A stretch of 64,000 nt of DNA from Rhynchonema sp. JSB1_4 (GCA_030248065.1 JASAMV010006626.1:1-64000); one strand, 5' to 3'; positions 11,396 through 25,600 are shown, counted from the first letter of the stretch. Numbers and translations: made by a program. The notes: a model not told the origin generated them from the letters alone.

Positions 11396-13254
11396 ATGCG
11401 ACGTTCTTCACTCGTTCTATTTGGTGCTGTGATTGTTGCGATAGTTCTGGTGCATCGCGAATACTACGATTTGGAGCGGTCGTTGTACGCTAATTTGAAG
11501 CGACAATTCCTCAATGCTTCGGTCAGCGGTGAGCAAGAAGTCGATGCCGATACGACAGTGGCCGCTGAGGAAAGAGATCCATTGAAATTCAAAATGCCAA
11601 AAAACGTGGACGAAGTGCATGCGCATCAGATAGCCATTCTGCTGTACTACACACGAGGTGGAGAACGCATGAAGTACGGCGATGCGATACAATCGATAAG
11701 GTGCTACGCCCAACGCACGAATTTCACAGTGATCAGCTTGCTACATGAACAATTGCCGAAACAATACAGCGCGACGTGTCAGATGAGAATGGTAAGTAAC
11801 TCCACAGATTTCTCGAATGCTCATGTATGGATATTACCATACTAACCTTGGTTGATATCACGCGCCTGATTGCATATTGCTCAGAAAAGTACGTCATACT
11901 GGCTTAAGCTCTGACCACACGATGTTTTAGAGTGCCCTCTCTTGCTGACCTTTGCTACTCTGGTGTGGCATGTTTCAGTTGCTTTTCAAGAAGCATTGTG
12001 TCGTGGCAGTGGCCCTTCGTCAGCATCCGCATATCAAATGGATGTACGTGCTTGACGCCGACACCGGGGTCGCCAATCCCAATCATAGTTTGGTAGAATA
12101 CATCGGTTTGTGAAGCTCGACAAGATTACAAGCTTTAGCAATATTTGCCACCAATCAAGACCATAAGTTCAGACCCAACGGTTGATATAATCTTCTACGA
12201 ACGATTCTTCATGTGGGAAGTAGCAGCTGGCAATTACATCGCCAAGAACACAAACTTCACTTACGATTTTCTGATGAAATGGGCCGGCATGTATCGGGAG
12301 TTGCCACGTGGTACGTCTTTCTTGAAGTGCTTGTTTTTTTTTGTAAAAAACTAAAAAGTCTTGATTTCTTAATCCAGGTGGCTACAGCAGTTTCGACAAC
12401 GGCGCTCTGCATCTACACTTATTGAGGACCATATTCCCGGACCAGCCTACCATCGCAACTGAATGTCGTACATTTTGGTAATCTGACATATTGTCACCCT
12501 TTTTTGCGCTATTGAGACACATCAGTTCTATACTTCACTTGCAACAGCATTTGAACTTGATGATTAACGCTTTAGGCGGAGCAGTATTCACAAATACGTC
12601 TGGTGCTCAGTACACTATCTGAGATCCCGCCGATGTACTCAGCACATCCGCATATATCGACGAGGGCATGCGTGGGTCATTGACAGGTCAATCTGACTTT
12701 TAAAATGACACACTTGTTGAAACTGGCCGTAAAGCTTCGTATTGCAGACACATGGTGCGTGACCACGTGAGCAATGAGTTGTTCATGCAACATGGCTGGA
12801 AACGATATTACATAATGAAACATGGATGGTGCCTGTCGGTCAGTTCGTAAATCCACGGCCATATTTTGGGTATTGTATTTCACAGACTTCTGGCAAAAGC
12901 CACCTTGCAGCGCTCGCCTCGCGGCCACGAATGTACATTCAGGAGCACTGCCCCATGGCCACAGAAGCGCGAAAAACAGTTGGATCGAAACGGTCAGTTG
13001 TCACCGCATGTACGCGCTAATATCGAAAACACTCTCAGATTCTCATTTGAGGCATGAAACAAGTTATTGCGCAAATGGACGAAAAACGTCAGCACGTGAT
13101 GTTCAAGGCATATTACGCCCCTGATGTGAGCGAATGTTGGCCAAACTGTGAATTGAGGGGAACTTCGAAGTTTATTTCCCCATCGAGACAACGGATAACA
13201 AATGAGACAGTCATACAACCACCCGAGGCCTGCTATCCATTGAGAGAACTTTGA
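11396..13254 (+). CDS. DUF273-family glycosyltransferase-like protein
   Basis: The first exon (11396-11791) starts with a short cytosolic stretch and a hydrophobic signal anchor, giving a type II membrane topology, followed by a stem with an acidic patch. Later segments match the DUF273 family known mainly from nematodes: [17 protein letters not shown] (with a DxD motif) near 12040-12090, [18 protein letters not shown] near 12190-12240, then [15 protein letters not shown] near 12380-12423, then [12 protein letters not shown] near 12650 and [10 protein letters not shown] near 12785-12815. A DxD motif in a type II protein is consistent with a Golgi nucleotide-sugar-dependent transferase, but no enzyme activity is assigned to the family as far as I know. 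The exon borders after 12430 and the C-terminal frame are uncertain; the stop at 13254 is the best candidate. The gene is divergently transcribed from the hydroxylase. Confidence 0.7.
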
Positions 13255-13288
13255 TGTTGCACACACCTGTATGGTCTGACCACCAGCT

Positions 13289-13436
13289 CATGAGACGCCT
13301 GGTGCGGTTCCACGTGTTTCGAAACAATTCGGAAAGAATAGAAAAAGAAATTGGGTATATTTACGCATTGTCGATTTCTCTTTCTATTGTTTTCGAAAAG
13401 CTTCGAAATACGTGGAACCGTAACAGGCGTCTCATG
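13289..13436. mobile_element. Small foldback element (148 bp)
   Basis: The left arm CATGAGACGCCTGG...GGTTCCACGTGTTTCGAA is mirrored on the right by TTCGAAATACGTGGAACCG...CAGGCGTCTCATG, giving terminal inverted repeats of about 40 bp around an A/T-rich loop. There is no coding capacity. A related single arm is at the start of the window (60-206). Confidence 0.75.
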
Positions 13437-14348
13437 GGCTGATGGCTGCATACTGATAGATGATACTGATAGATGATAGATATATACATACTGATAGATG
13501 CACTGCACGTCTTCTAGCTCGCACAGAAACAGGACACCGAACACAGTGACTGAACGTTTGTGCACTCTTTGTCATCAGCAACCATGTAACAAGACAACAG
13601 CTGCATGAGAAAAACGTGTCCTAGCCTTGTCTTTCATCGACTTCCGCCTGGGACATGTCAGTGTGGGCCTAAAACCTATAGGAACCTTTGGCACTAAAAT
13701 TTCAAAGTCAATTTTAGCCCTTGCAAGCCGTAGGATTGTTTGACACCAGACTTTTGTATTATGCCATGAACACGAAAATGCAATAACAATAATAATATCA
13801 AATTTGCATAGTGGAACCCTGTAACAACAAGAACGTCGACGATAATGGACATCACGACTGGTTTGGGCAAGACTGAACAATCACTACCTTTGTATATGTG
13901 ATACAAATCACCGCGACAGCTAAGAGAGCATAATTTTGACACTGTACGAGAAAGTGAATAGTAGAAAAGTGGAATATGGCGTGAAACATCTAAGTGCCTG
14001 GTTAGGTCCATGTCCAGCGTATCGTGCAGCACGTTTCATTGTTGGCAACACAACGGCTGTGCAGTAGTAGCAGGGCTCGGCCAAGGGAAGCTCCAGTACA
14101 TGGCTGGAAAAAATAGAGGTCGTAGTAACAGTCATCATATGCAACATGTCGTTCGGGTCCAAACATTTCTATCATGGGGCACCGAGGTAACCGGTTGGAG
14201 GACAGCTTTTGATACGAACCGGGTTCAGGGAGTAGTTCGGGTTGCGAAAGCCGAATCCGGTGTCCGTTTGGTCTATTGACTCTTTTGTGCTAAGAGGGGT
14301 CATGCAGGGTCGTGTCGCTGATTTGACTCACAATTGCGACTAATGCTA
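13437..14348. other. Intergenic, nothing recognised
   Basis: This holds a short ATGATAGAT/ACTGATAGATG microsatellite near 13450-13500 and otherwise unremarkable sequence. No open frame shows a known domain. Confidence 0.4.
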
Positions 14349-14494
14349 CAGTGGTCAACTTAAGTGGTCAAATCACTTCGTCAACTCACAGCAGCCCCGA
14401 GTGCGCGCGAGAAATAATACGTGACATGTGGGGTGAGTTGACGACTGTACAAGATGAATTGACGAAGTGATTTGGCAACTTGATTTGACCACTG
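14349..14494. mobile_element. MITE with CAGTG/CACTG ends
   Basis: The terminal inverted repeats begin CAGTGGTCAA and continue with AAATCACTTCGTCAACTCAC. They are mirrored imperfectly by GTGAGTTGACGA...AAGTGATTTGG...TTTGACCACTG. The 146-bp length and CAGTG ends fit a short hAT-like MITE. The flanking 8-mers are not identical, so a clean target-site duplication is not seen. It overlaps the open frame at the 3' end of the kelch gene. Confidence 0.65.
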
Positions 14495-16015
14495 TGATGT
14501 ACATAAGCCAAAATCACTGCCCATTATTGACGGTAATGTGCTGTCCACTTTTAACCTGTAATTCAAATTAATGTTGTACAATTCCACCGTTCGCACACTT
14601 TGGTCACGCTCTGCACCCTGCTTTGGGCTCTTCTTTTCGTAATTCCTGCCTCCTCCGATGACCAATTGATTGCGGTAAGCCACCATCCACGAACCAAATC
14701 TTGGTCCGCCCACCGATGTCAGGGTGGTCAGATGCTTCTGAAGGGCAAAGTTCGAATTTTGCAATTAGGTACTCATTGAAAAAAGGAAAAAAGAGGAGAA
14801 AGGCTTACCCATTCATCATCTATTCTCGTCAGATATTCGCAGTCCCTTAATGGCCCTTGAAAGCTGTAGCCACCACAAACATAGGCCACAAAGCCGTGCA
14901 CTGCTGCAACCGGGGCGACACGGGCCACACGAAGAGGCTTCACTCGTAACCAACTGCGAGAGTAGTTCTTGCACATGATTTGGACCACAAACTGACCACT
15001 TTTATTGTCATCATAGCCATCGGTGGTGTATCGCAAAAAGTGCATATATAACAAGGCATAGAAATGATCAGACCTGAATTTGACACAACTGCTCAAATCA
15101 GCTGCAGCGACGGATTTGAGCGCGATGCTCTCGTAATTGGCCCCACCGATCAACAGCATGTGCTTGCTGCAAACGCAAACTCGTTATGGTGAAGAAAGTG
15201 GGAATGTTAGAACGAGGAAAACGTCTCACCCAAACATGACGCCGGCATGGTGACAACGTGGCGCTTCCATCATGTGCTCAAGTATGGTCCATCTCATGTC
15301 ACGCATTGCGTAACTGACAATAAACCAATTTTTAACTGCCAAAATGCCTTTATGCCCAAGCACCAAAATTTTTCACACACTTTTCACAGCTGATCAGAAA
15401 CTTTTCCTCCGCGTTCCATCCACCGCAAACCATCAGTTTATGTTGGTATGACACCATAGAGTGCCAGGCTCTGGGAATGCGCATTGGCGTGCCTGAGAAG
15501 TTTAGAATGAGGTTGTGTCAGTTGCCAGTCCTACAGTAACTCTACCGTATGCATCAACCGACCCAACGTGCTCTGATTAGCGATGGCATCGAAGACTTGC
15601 ATGTCACTGGACACCAACTCGTTGGCATCCTGACCACCGGTCACATAGACACGATGGTTGGCCACTGCCGATGCCATACCTGATCGGGATGTCAGACGGA
15701 AGGATGGCTGCAATGCAGACGGGGTTGTTGTTGATGGGCATGATAACAATTGCGTTTCCATGATGTGACTGCAAATTTCAAATTGGGTGAGTTATTGAAA
15801 CGCACCGGCACCAACGCAGATCGATTGTGCGTAATATCGTACAGCTGCGAACAACTCGGCCACTTGTCCTTGCCACAATGACCCCCTGTGATCAGGATCA
15901 TGCTCGAATGCAATTCGGGAGTAATCGGTTGCAGAACGGCTGCATGGCCAAAGCGCAGGCGTTGGGAACACCAGAAAGTTACGAAGAGTCTTGAAAACGC
16001 AGCGAAATTTTGCAT
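14381..16015 (-). CDS. Kelch-repeat protein
   Basis: Successive minus-strand exons encode kelch-type blades. Approximate exons are 16015-15806, 15768-15546, about 15490-15374, about 15318-15230, about 15168-15075, 15035-14808 and 14739-14381. Diagnostic double-glycine strands are LITGG, VYVTGG, MVCGG, LLIGG, YVCGG and LVIGGG, each followed some residues later by a conserved tryptophan or tyrosine. Six blades form a beta-propeller used as a protein-interaction surface, commonly in substrate adaptors. No BTB or BACK domain was found upstream of 16015, so it is either a kelch-only protein or its N-terminal exons are missed. The final frame reads straight into a MITE (14349-14494), so the last 30 or so residues may be transposon-derived or the true stop may differ. 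Confidence 0.75.
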
Positions 16016-18528
16016 TTCAGTTGTGCAGGCTTTATCGATCGATCGGAATATTAAAATGGACTATCCATCAGCACCATCGGAAGACAGTATTAGCGCTCGA
16101 TTTGTTTCGGTGGCCTTATTTAGTTTGAAGAGGTTTAATCGATGTTACAGGCTTGCGAACTATGTATGTATAACAATTTTTCGCTTGTTTTGTACAGCTC
16201 GTCAACTCTGTTGCAGGAAATAATTACGGCAGTTGTCCTGAATAAATGTGCGAGGATTGAAAATTCAAACGTTGATAGAACAGAAATGCGCGCAGTTAAA
16301 ACCACAGGTGTACAATACATGCTTTGACTACGGTAGTCCATACATCACGGAACATTGGTACACGTTACGAATACATTAATGTCAGCGCTTTCTGTTGTTC
16401 TGGTGGACAGTATTTCATTTCAAAACAAAACTAACGAAAGCGGTCCAAACTATGTATCTGTATGATGGCAGAAACATATGAAGCATCATCATTTCCACAT
16501 TTTGTAACCAAATGAGGATAAAAAATTCAGACAATTCTCGCCGCAAGTCCAAAGTTTCGTTCCGCAGCTCATGGTGTCATTTGACTATTTTTGACTGATG
16601 TGAGGGGCACCACGTCATGTGAGTGACTTGTGTGAGAGACGCACTTAATCCCATTTCGAGGCCATGCGGCTTTATTGAAGTCAGGGGATAACTGAAAATG
16701 TGATTTGTGACATGCTCGAGCCTGAAAGACGTCGGTTTCTGGGTACTGTTCTCACCACTATTGCCGAAGAGACGCAAGTTTTACTGCGCAAATTATTGAC
16801 TGTGCCGAGCACCTTCTCATGACAAGCCTGACAAAATTGACACAGATGCCACAAATATACAAAGGACAATAAAGATGAACGAAGATGCGTGGCGTTTTGA
16901 GAGACAAAGTTTATTTTTAACAGTGACATTAGCTTTTTAAACTGAAACTTTAGGCCGAATGGTAGTGAGCTATGTTGTTTTTCCAACCAAGAACAACAAC
17001 AGTGGTTAAAAAGCATAACTGAACAAAAAACGAACTGTTTCGGGGCGAGACAACATTGTCGTACTTTCAATTTTGGGCTCAATTTTCTTGAGCGAGACAC
17101 AAAAAGCAGACGCCGCCATGCCCGGACGAGCAGTCAAAGAAGCACAATTTTGAGTAAATTAGCAGTTAAGCGACCGTGGCAAATTCTACAACGACGTTCT
17201 AAAGTCTAGGCTTGTTTCTGAAGGCTCAATTGCAAACACGCAATAGAAATAAGCTGCGAATAAGCATGGCAAGCAAGACAGAAGTACGATTTACGAGTGA
17301 TTATCTTATCAACTTACTGTTAAATGGGAGTCAGAAATGCCTGCATCGGATGTTAGGACTGCAATGATTCAAGCTGTGAGAAACACGCGCAATTGCATCG
17401 CAACGTTGGACGCTACGCGGCTTGTGCGGATATGGGATTAGGGAATCAGGGTGTAGAAACCCAGAAATCTGAACCAGTGCGTGGCGCGCCAAAAATTTCC
17501 GAAAATAACAGCTCAAACACTATGGTGCAAGCATTCAACAATTGGGGCTATTACCAAGTCCGACTGATTAAAAAGCATGGGGGACAACACACAAAGGTAT
17601 GCAATTGGTTGATTTTAGTAAATGGCCAAGCCAATGTGCATATATAATGTGTATTTACTTCATCATAGCTTCCTACATACTTCTGTATCCAATGATGTGA
17701 ACGATAGAATAATAAATACATACATTTGTGATACAAAACCCGTCATAAAAATCTTGACACGTACTTAATGGTATCCCAAGCGAGACTGTTCTTCTCATAC
17801 ATGCGTATATTCGAGTCGGCAACTACTGACAGCTGATCGCTGGGGGCGTCGAGAATTCAAGGGCACATTGGCTCAGTTACTGACATCACAGAAACAATCA
17901 GACCCAATAAAGCGGCATCAGGGCTTGAAACGACTCATTCAGAAATGATTACAGAGCACAGGGCGCCCAGCTGTGCATATCGTTTAGCGCTGAACTTGGT
18001 CAGGTGTAAGTATAGGAAAAGCGCCATTCTGGCAGTACCATACAATAATTAGCATTTGGAACTAGGGGTCTGACGACCAGACGAAAGTTGGAGTCTTGCG
18101 ACAAGCTCTGTCACGCAATGCGTGTTTGCAGAAACAGGGTGCGACAAAAAACGACTGGCCCATAAAAGGAATCGGTCAGTCGTGACGTCAGAGAGCAGAA
18201 TGTAACATTGCAACATAAATGTTAAATAATAATCAGAAATGAGTAAAAAGCTCTGTTCTACCATCATTTGTGTATATCAAGTTCATGCAATCAAACAAAA
18301 AGTATACACAACTAAACTTTATGCTATACGTAGTACCCTGTTTTGCCTTGTGTATGTGATGGCAGTCTGCAGAAAAAATCCTGCACATTGTACGGAGCTG
18401 AAGAAAAGAAGTTGGAGATAGTGTGATTGTGTCAGTGCGTAAATCACGTCACCGCTTCCGCACATGCCGGTCGGACTTTTGCTACAGCACAAAAATGATG
18501 CTTTGGCCTTCAAGTTACACATAAACAT
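16016..18528. other. Intergenic, nothing recognised
   Basis: About 2.5 kb between the 5' end of the kelch model and the 3' end of the HNF4-type gene. The longest frame (16681-17100, minus) has no recognisable domain. Missing 5' exons of the kelch gene could lie here. Confidence 0.4.
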
Positions 18529-21500
18529 CTAAACGTCCAATTTATTGCTATCATCCTGGACTTCCTTCTTCCGACTGGTACTGTACGGGTCATTTGGTAC
18601 AGCACACAGGGCAGCATTGGCACTCGATATGGGCAGTAGCTCTTGCAGCAGGTCGTCCAATTTGGCCATGCCGAATAGAGTCGCCAGCTTGATGTCGTCC
18701 AGCAGCGCTTGCGAGATCGCCTTGATAAATCAAGGATGGGATTAGAAAGGCGAAAGAAGTCCATTTCAACAAGATTGAAATGCTCTGGAATCTGGGTAAG
18801 TCAAGGCCGGCTGACCGTGATAAACAAGATTATGCAGTGCATAGAGTGTCGTACAAACGCAAAAGTTTATGCTCGTCACAATAGACCCATTCAAACGAAG
18901 CTCATTACAACCAAAATCGCACCACCCACGGTCATTAGAAGGAGGTGTGTGTGTGCTAGATGAGCTTAAAAACAGACTTGTTCGGATCAAAAACAATACA
19001 CGTCATGAAAGCTGCTGTGCTGCTATGGAACCATATCGGTACCGGTTAATTTTGACGATTTCGAAAGAAGTTCGTCGCTCACGAAAACCACAGTGTATAA
19101 ACCTGCAACGGCGGCAGAATGAGCAGCAGTTCGGCAAGCCTATGTGACGAGCTCACGTGACGCTCAAGTGCAGTCAATATGCCACGTCTGGTGTCGGCGA
19201 TGGGTGCTGTGTGTTGCAGACCTTGGGTTCCTGTAAATGTTGGTTACATCAAGGCCACGAGTGTTGCAAACACCAAACACCACAGGTGACAAGTTTTTAC
19301 ATGCATCACATGCTGCATCCGGTTATTGAAAGCGTTGGGCACCACTTTGGAGCACTTTTTTATTGGATTTGTGCTCCATTACTCACATAATATTTTGTAT
19401 AATGTACAGTGGGTACGGTGGAAACGCAGCAAAAAAATACGACATCCGTTTGGCTAGACTTTATGTGCATCAACTTAGCCGCGGATACAGTCAGTATTGG
19501 GCACACGGATTGTGAAGTTGAGGGAATGGGGGACCCTTGTTGAGAACACCCAAACAAACGCATTATGCACACATTCAGACTGTAGCTATTATACTGAACT
19601 AGCATATAGGTACTGTACTTCTACATGGTACAAACCACATGTACCTATACTAGGTACTTGACAAAAAAGTTTAAAATCTACTTCTCAATCTGGGCAAAGT
19701 AGGCAGACTTTTTTCACTCGAGAGAGCGATCTTAACGACCGAAAATAGGGAGCGGGAGCGCCGTTGGTTGACAAAACCGAATAAAGAGGGGGACGAAATA
19801 CAATTGTATCAAAGTCAGCCGGGCCTAACGACTTGATGAGGCTCGAAACGCCGAAATGAAAGAATGAGCAGTGAACTAGATTTACTTCCTGTCGTCTTTT
19901 GAGCAGTTGAGCAGCGGCGGCGCTCGCTGTACATACATATATACTTATATTATAACAGCAGTGCCTGCTTACTGAATTATTTAAGTGGCGTCCATTCTGT
20001 TGCTGCTGTATACTATTCTAAATCTATCATTTTTTATCGTATGAGGAGTGGGCAGTTCGCCTCCCTTCTGTTTGAGTGCCCGCGCGCATCGCTAAAGAGA
20101 TATAAACCGCGCGTTGGCACTGTGGTTCTTGAGCCACAAAGTGATAACGCCACGGCTCCATTTTGTTGCTTTCATTTCGGTGCCCAAGAACCGTCCCGAT
20201 TTTTCTGCCGTGACGCTCAAATTACGTTAAGCGAGCAGCGTTATATGAATAAGCAGCTGATTTTCGGCTGATATCATGAACACTTCTTGCGTCATACCAG
20301 TGGGGCCTTATTCGGACAGGAAAATGTTGCGTTGCGCACCCGGTGGGAGCAAATTCTAAAACGATAATGGCCGCGCCGGAAGGGGCTTCTTTGTCTCGAA
20401 GTGCTCTTTGTGGACCTGCTGTGACTTGGTACCTATAATTGCTCCAAAGCTTCATATGGGTTGCCATTTTCATGCTTTTAGCTTAGAAATGGTGGAGCAG
20501 CCATCATGTACATAGAAAAAGAGACTGCTTTCTGATGCTGCACATCATAGTGCATGCATAATGTTTGGTTGAATTCGTATAGTCTTGCAAAATGCGTCCA
20601 AGTTTAAGTAGGTAACCAACTAGGATTGAAGAATGTGATTCCTTTGAGTGCCACGTATTCATTCTGGTCGATCTGCAGTTCCTTCATCGGAGCCACGAGC
20701 TCATCGAGAATTCGACGGGTCACCCCACTGCAATGATATGGAAAGATTAATAACACATTCGGATTGGATTCGGATCTTTTTATTGTAATGCAGTAAAGGA
20801 CAACGCAATAGGAACGATAACAAACGTTGCGGCGTCCACAGGACCACCGTTTGTATGGAAAATAGGTATTACAGAAACTATGAACCGACTGCTACAATGT
20901 ATGCACTTTTCTCACCATTCTACAATGATGTGAAAATATGTGATCCAACGAACTTTACGTCATGCACATCACGAGCGTCGCGTGTGAGCACCGTCTCGTT
21001 TGTCAGGTACACCATGTCGACGTGGTACGGTTTCTTGACTCGCGATCGGTAGGCACAACAAATGAGCAAATGCTGGGCTGAGTAGTTACGCAACAGTCGG
21101 ATCTGAATGACTGATTGATTTTTCGTTTTTCGTTCTGTTGAATGCGCGCCTGTATTGTACCTGGTCATCCATGCTCAACTGTGTGAACGGATGCAGCACT
21201 TTCGCCCATTCCACCATCAACAGCAATTGTTGTCTCATGCTCTCAGTGATGTCGTCGAGCGAAGCCAGTCGCATGCCGTTTAGAATCTGAAAATAAAAAA
21301 ACTGGGTTGATTGCTAACAAGACAGTCTAAAAACGTACTGGTCTCAGCTGTTTGTCCACTTTGTGTTTCACATTCGCAGTGCTGATGATCACTGATGCCC
21401 TCAATTGCTTGCAAATGTCTTCGGCACTCAGCAACATTGCCATGAACTGCATTGAGCCCCGGTCTGCAGCACTGGAATCATGATCGATGTGGTTGTTTTG

Positions 21501-22682
21501 CAGTAAATGAATTGGTCTCATGAGCCCGCATACCTGTTGGAACTCCCGAGACCAGGTCGTTCCTGATTTCTTTTCGCTGACAGTGTCTCGGTTGACCCGT
21601 CCGATTTGCGTTTCGAACCACTGACAGGTTTCGGACTGATGTGATCTCGCTCGTGTTGGACTGCTGAACAGGAAATGATGGGGAAGGTGCTCCAGCTGGG
21701 ATGTGGATAGAACCTAGGTGGTTGGGCTACATAGATGAACTTACTTATGTATTTGGTTAGTTGGAGAGACGCGCCGTTCCAGTGCGTGGACGCCGATACC
21801 AAACAATCAGTTGCCAAATTCTGAGAAAAACTCTGAGCATACCTTCTGGCCTCATTCCAGCTTTCAAGCATTTACGAAACCGACATGCACGACAAGAATT
21901 ACGATGGTCTGAAAAGGAGGCGATAGATTCAAATGAGATTCCGGCGTCGATTTTGGCTTAACATCATCACGCGCAACCTTTGTCAATGACACACTCTCCC
22001 GTGTGGCGACATCGATATTCGTGCGTTTTGCGGATTGTGCGTCTGAAGAATCCCTTGCACCCATCACACGAGTGTGCACCATAGTGTTTGCCGGTGCCGA
22101 TGTCTCCGCAGATGGTGCATGGACGCGAATCGGTCACTGCAATCGTGCCAGCTGTAATTCTTGGGAGATTGGCGCACACGCGCGTTCTGGCGATGAAGAC
22201 GTCTTGATGCATTTGAGTTTGTACTTGTACATACAGTATCTTGATCGGCAGGGCAGACGCCTTGCGCCAGAATGCGCGTATGCACAAGTTCCTCAGAATT
22301 GCAGCTGTTTGGTACTGTATTTGTCCGATCATAAATGTGTGAGTCGACACATCACACACATGTACCTATAGCACCACTCAACGCAACTAACATCCAACGG
22401 TGGTGGTCACAGTCAACTGCTTGGCAGCATCGCCACTGCGTCTTGGTGACTGCACTGCGTTACAGCTGTTGCTGCTTGTGTTGGTGTCGTATGGCGTTGG
22501 GATGGGATACGGATGGAACTGCAAATACAAACACATTGTACATCCGATTATATTATTCGGGCACAAGGCAAGCCCGACCGTTGGCGGCACAAACACTCCG
22601 CTGGCACCGAATCCCGGTTGTTGCGCTGCAGCAGGACTCGCGTCAACAACACCATCATTGGCGGCAAGCGATTGATCTTGAC
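18529..22682 (-). CDS. HNF4-type nuclear receptor
   Basis: Ten exons can be chained: 22682-22579, 22518-22392, 22151-21978, 21908-21843, 21663-21534, 21471-21339, 21286-21161, 21102-20959, 20727-20621, 19230-19103 and a last exon 18720-18529. The first two give a low-complexity A/B region. The DNA-binding domain has both zinc fingers ([14 protein letters not shown], then [15 protein letters not shown]) and the P-box CDGCKG with aspartate, which is typical of HNF4 rather than most receptors. The [10 protein letters not shown] hinge, [54 protein letters not shown] and [15 protein letters not shown] align in order with the HNF4 ligand-binding domain and its AF-2 helix. Most junction phases agree. 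A first exon upstream of 22682, ending in phase 1, is still missing. It is expected to act as a nuclear homodimeric transcription factor of lipid and carbohydrate metabolism genes. Confidence 0.88.
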
Positions 22683-25600
22683 CTGAAATGCCATTGGTGT
22701 GGAGAGTTGATACAACCTAAATGGATGTTACCGACAGCTCTTTGGCATCAAATGTGCCAAAAAACCGACTTTGTTCTGGTAAAGGTGCATATCCTAACCA
22801 GCTGACATGAGAGCCAACGACAATGTACTGTGCAATGGCGGGAACACCGGTGTCTGCGACGGACTGCTGCTGTTGTTTGGGTACATTGTTCAGTGTTTTG
22901 GACTTCGATCAGTTTTTCGGCAACGAATAGTAATGGGGTTAAAGATCTTGCGACTGTTTGGTACTTACAGACAGTCACGCCACTCAGCAAAAGATGCTGA
23001 TGTGCTATTCAATCATAAATGTCGGGTACCATGGTTCCTTGACGTATACTATGTATGTTGGCTTGTTGACCTGTAACGAACTCTGGGACGTCAAGAAAGC
23101 CACGTTCTATTGTCCGTTATCACAAAAATAGGGCAACAAAAGCAAAACCAGCATGGACCGTATACTGATAGCGATCACATTGTCGCCAGCCTGAAAAATA
23201 GAAACAAAGGAATGAAGGGTATTTTTCTGGACATTGTGTGCATGCTGTGTTTTCCTGATAACATGCGCTTGTACTACCAACGTCACAATTTTACTGACTG
23301 AAAAATACTCATATCATTTTGTGATAAGCTTGTTACCGTAATATGACAATAGATACAGTCACGGCATCTTGTGGGTTTCGATGAAACTGTGATTGTAAAT
23401 TATCGTTTATTGAAGTCAAGCTAACCTCAACAAACGATTGAATTCGTGCTGTGTTCTGGTTCGTGATGTTTGATGAAGTCGTTCGGTATGTTGTACAGCT
23501 GAAGTAAACATTTGAAGCACTGTTTTGTTAAAAAATGGGCCTAGGCCCCTCTGGCCCCTGGATCCGCTAGCGGATCTCAATGATGGCACAGTTTCACGCT
23601 TTGCATGGATGGCAGACTTTCACAAGATGGCACAAGGCACCGTCACCGCACCTGTGCACTGATTGATGGCACACTTTCACTACTGGCACACATTCACCTT
23701 TTGCGCGCCGTCGGTTTTTTCCTTTGCAGCTGTTGCTTCATGCTGAGTGTTTGCCGTTTTGCCGTATTTGGTTGCACCACATTGCAGTTATACAATGGGC
23801 GATAGTTTTTACCACCGATGCAACGCTCTCCATAATGAAATCAGAATAATTGCCTGCGCGCAAACAAAAGTCCATTATCCGAAATTAAATGAAGGTTTTG
23901 TGCGCTTAGAACGAGTGTCCCTCGAGACAGGGAGGTCAAAGCTCAGTACAGTGTCCATTCGGTTTCGTCGTGTTTGTCGTCTCGGAAATAAAATGCTTTT
24001 CACAGTCTGGTTGTTATAACCACACTGTAACAAGTCTGTTGACAGCGTAATCCCTTGACCTTCAAATTACTGGGTCCCAATTCTGAGCTGCATAGGCCAT
24101 AGCCATTCCCCAAACACATCGACCTGAAAACCAGCTCTGAGGTTTATTCCGTCAACAAGACATTTCAACGTAATCACAGTCCAATCATTTTGCTCCCAAA
24201 AGCACCGCCCTCGACTAGACATCCACGGTCAACGTCAAAGCCCCATGTCAACAACATAGCATCAAGATAGGCAGAGGATTAAAAGGCCGGTTTTTATTTT
24301 TCTGAGACGTTCCTTCAATACGACACACTGGCCGATTAGGTGGGGTTGCTTTTGTGTTTATCAATGCGTTAATTTTAAAATCAGTGGGTACCGCTTTCAT
24401 TTAAAAGTGCTGAACCAGGTGCCTAAAAAGTTGGTTTCGTGTCTAAACTTACATCGGACATTATCATACGCGGTGATGACGCACAATACCGCCAACAATT
24501 TATCAACAATATCACACTTTTCATTCAACTTTTGTGTCCTGGTTTACCTTTGCGCTCGAGAATAATGCACGGTGCCAACCTAATGCACCATGTTTGTTTA
24601 CTCAGCCCCCAGTCAAGTATGATGTTGCTTTGGTATGCACTAAAAAACTGAAATTTATGCGTAACTCCACGAGAGAGTGGAATAGCGCACCCGCCCTATA
24701 TTCATGAGACAAATAATACCGTTTCCCGTTTTTTTTCATCAGCCCACCGCTGTGTAAACGTTTTTTTGCTTTCGTGGTGCTTTATTTTGCTGTGTACCGG
24801 TTTAGAAAAAACATTTTTGTTGTGAGCACCTGGATTTTCGCATCAGCCAGCTTTCGTCCAACTGCAGGAGTTCTTGAGCGCAACTCTTTTTCTTGTTGAC
24901 AGTACAGTAAGCTAAAGCTCTACTTGGAGTGCGCAAATTCATTCCCAACAAACGAACAATGATATCCGAAATCTTTGTTTTCGCCTGAAACTTGCATCCA
25001 AGATGTTACAGTCACTAACAATCCCAATGCCCGGTTATTGATTCAGATGCAGTGACGTTGCGTCACAGTTGAACGACGATAACAAAGATTAGGATTGCCG
25101 GATGCGGGATAGTGATGCTCAAGTGGGAGTTGCTGCAAACAGTTTATGCGATTTATGTGGCCCGAAGAACTATTCTATGAAACATTACATAATTTTCAAA
25201 TTTCCATGAGCCCACCACCCCCTTGACAGAATTCCGTATCCGCAGTGTGCACTGGCAGTGAACGTGTGGAGAGCGCCCACGCACATACAGTACGAGTGCG
25301 CAACATCATTTTATGTCGACTGTGTACTGCATTTTGCATTCATAAGCGCAGCGGCAAAACATACCACACGCACGTCGCAAATTTTGCTCCAGCCAAAATT
25401 CCAATCTACCTGCCTGCCGCACATTGCTCAGGGACGACAGAGGTGTAAAATCGCGACTGGGTATTCAATCAAGTCAGGTCACAGCATTGCCCAAAAAATA
25501 ATGACTCAACATTGATGTCATGTGATTGAGAACATGTGCGTTTCATCTCCAGAAGGTTTGAAACCTAATTTTCTCAAGTCTTCTGTAAACAACCATAAAA

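Noticed and set aside
23582..23705. Regulatory operator array
   Set aside because: The copies are degenerate and irregularly spaced and are not next to a gene start, so there is no support beyond a weak repeat.
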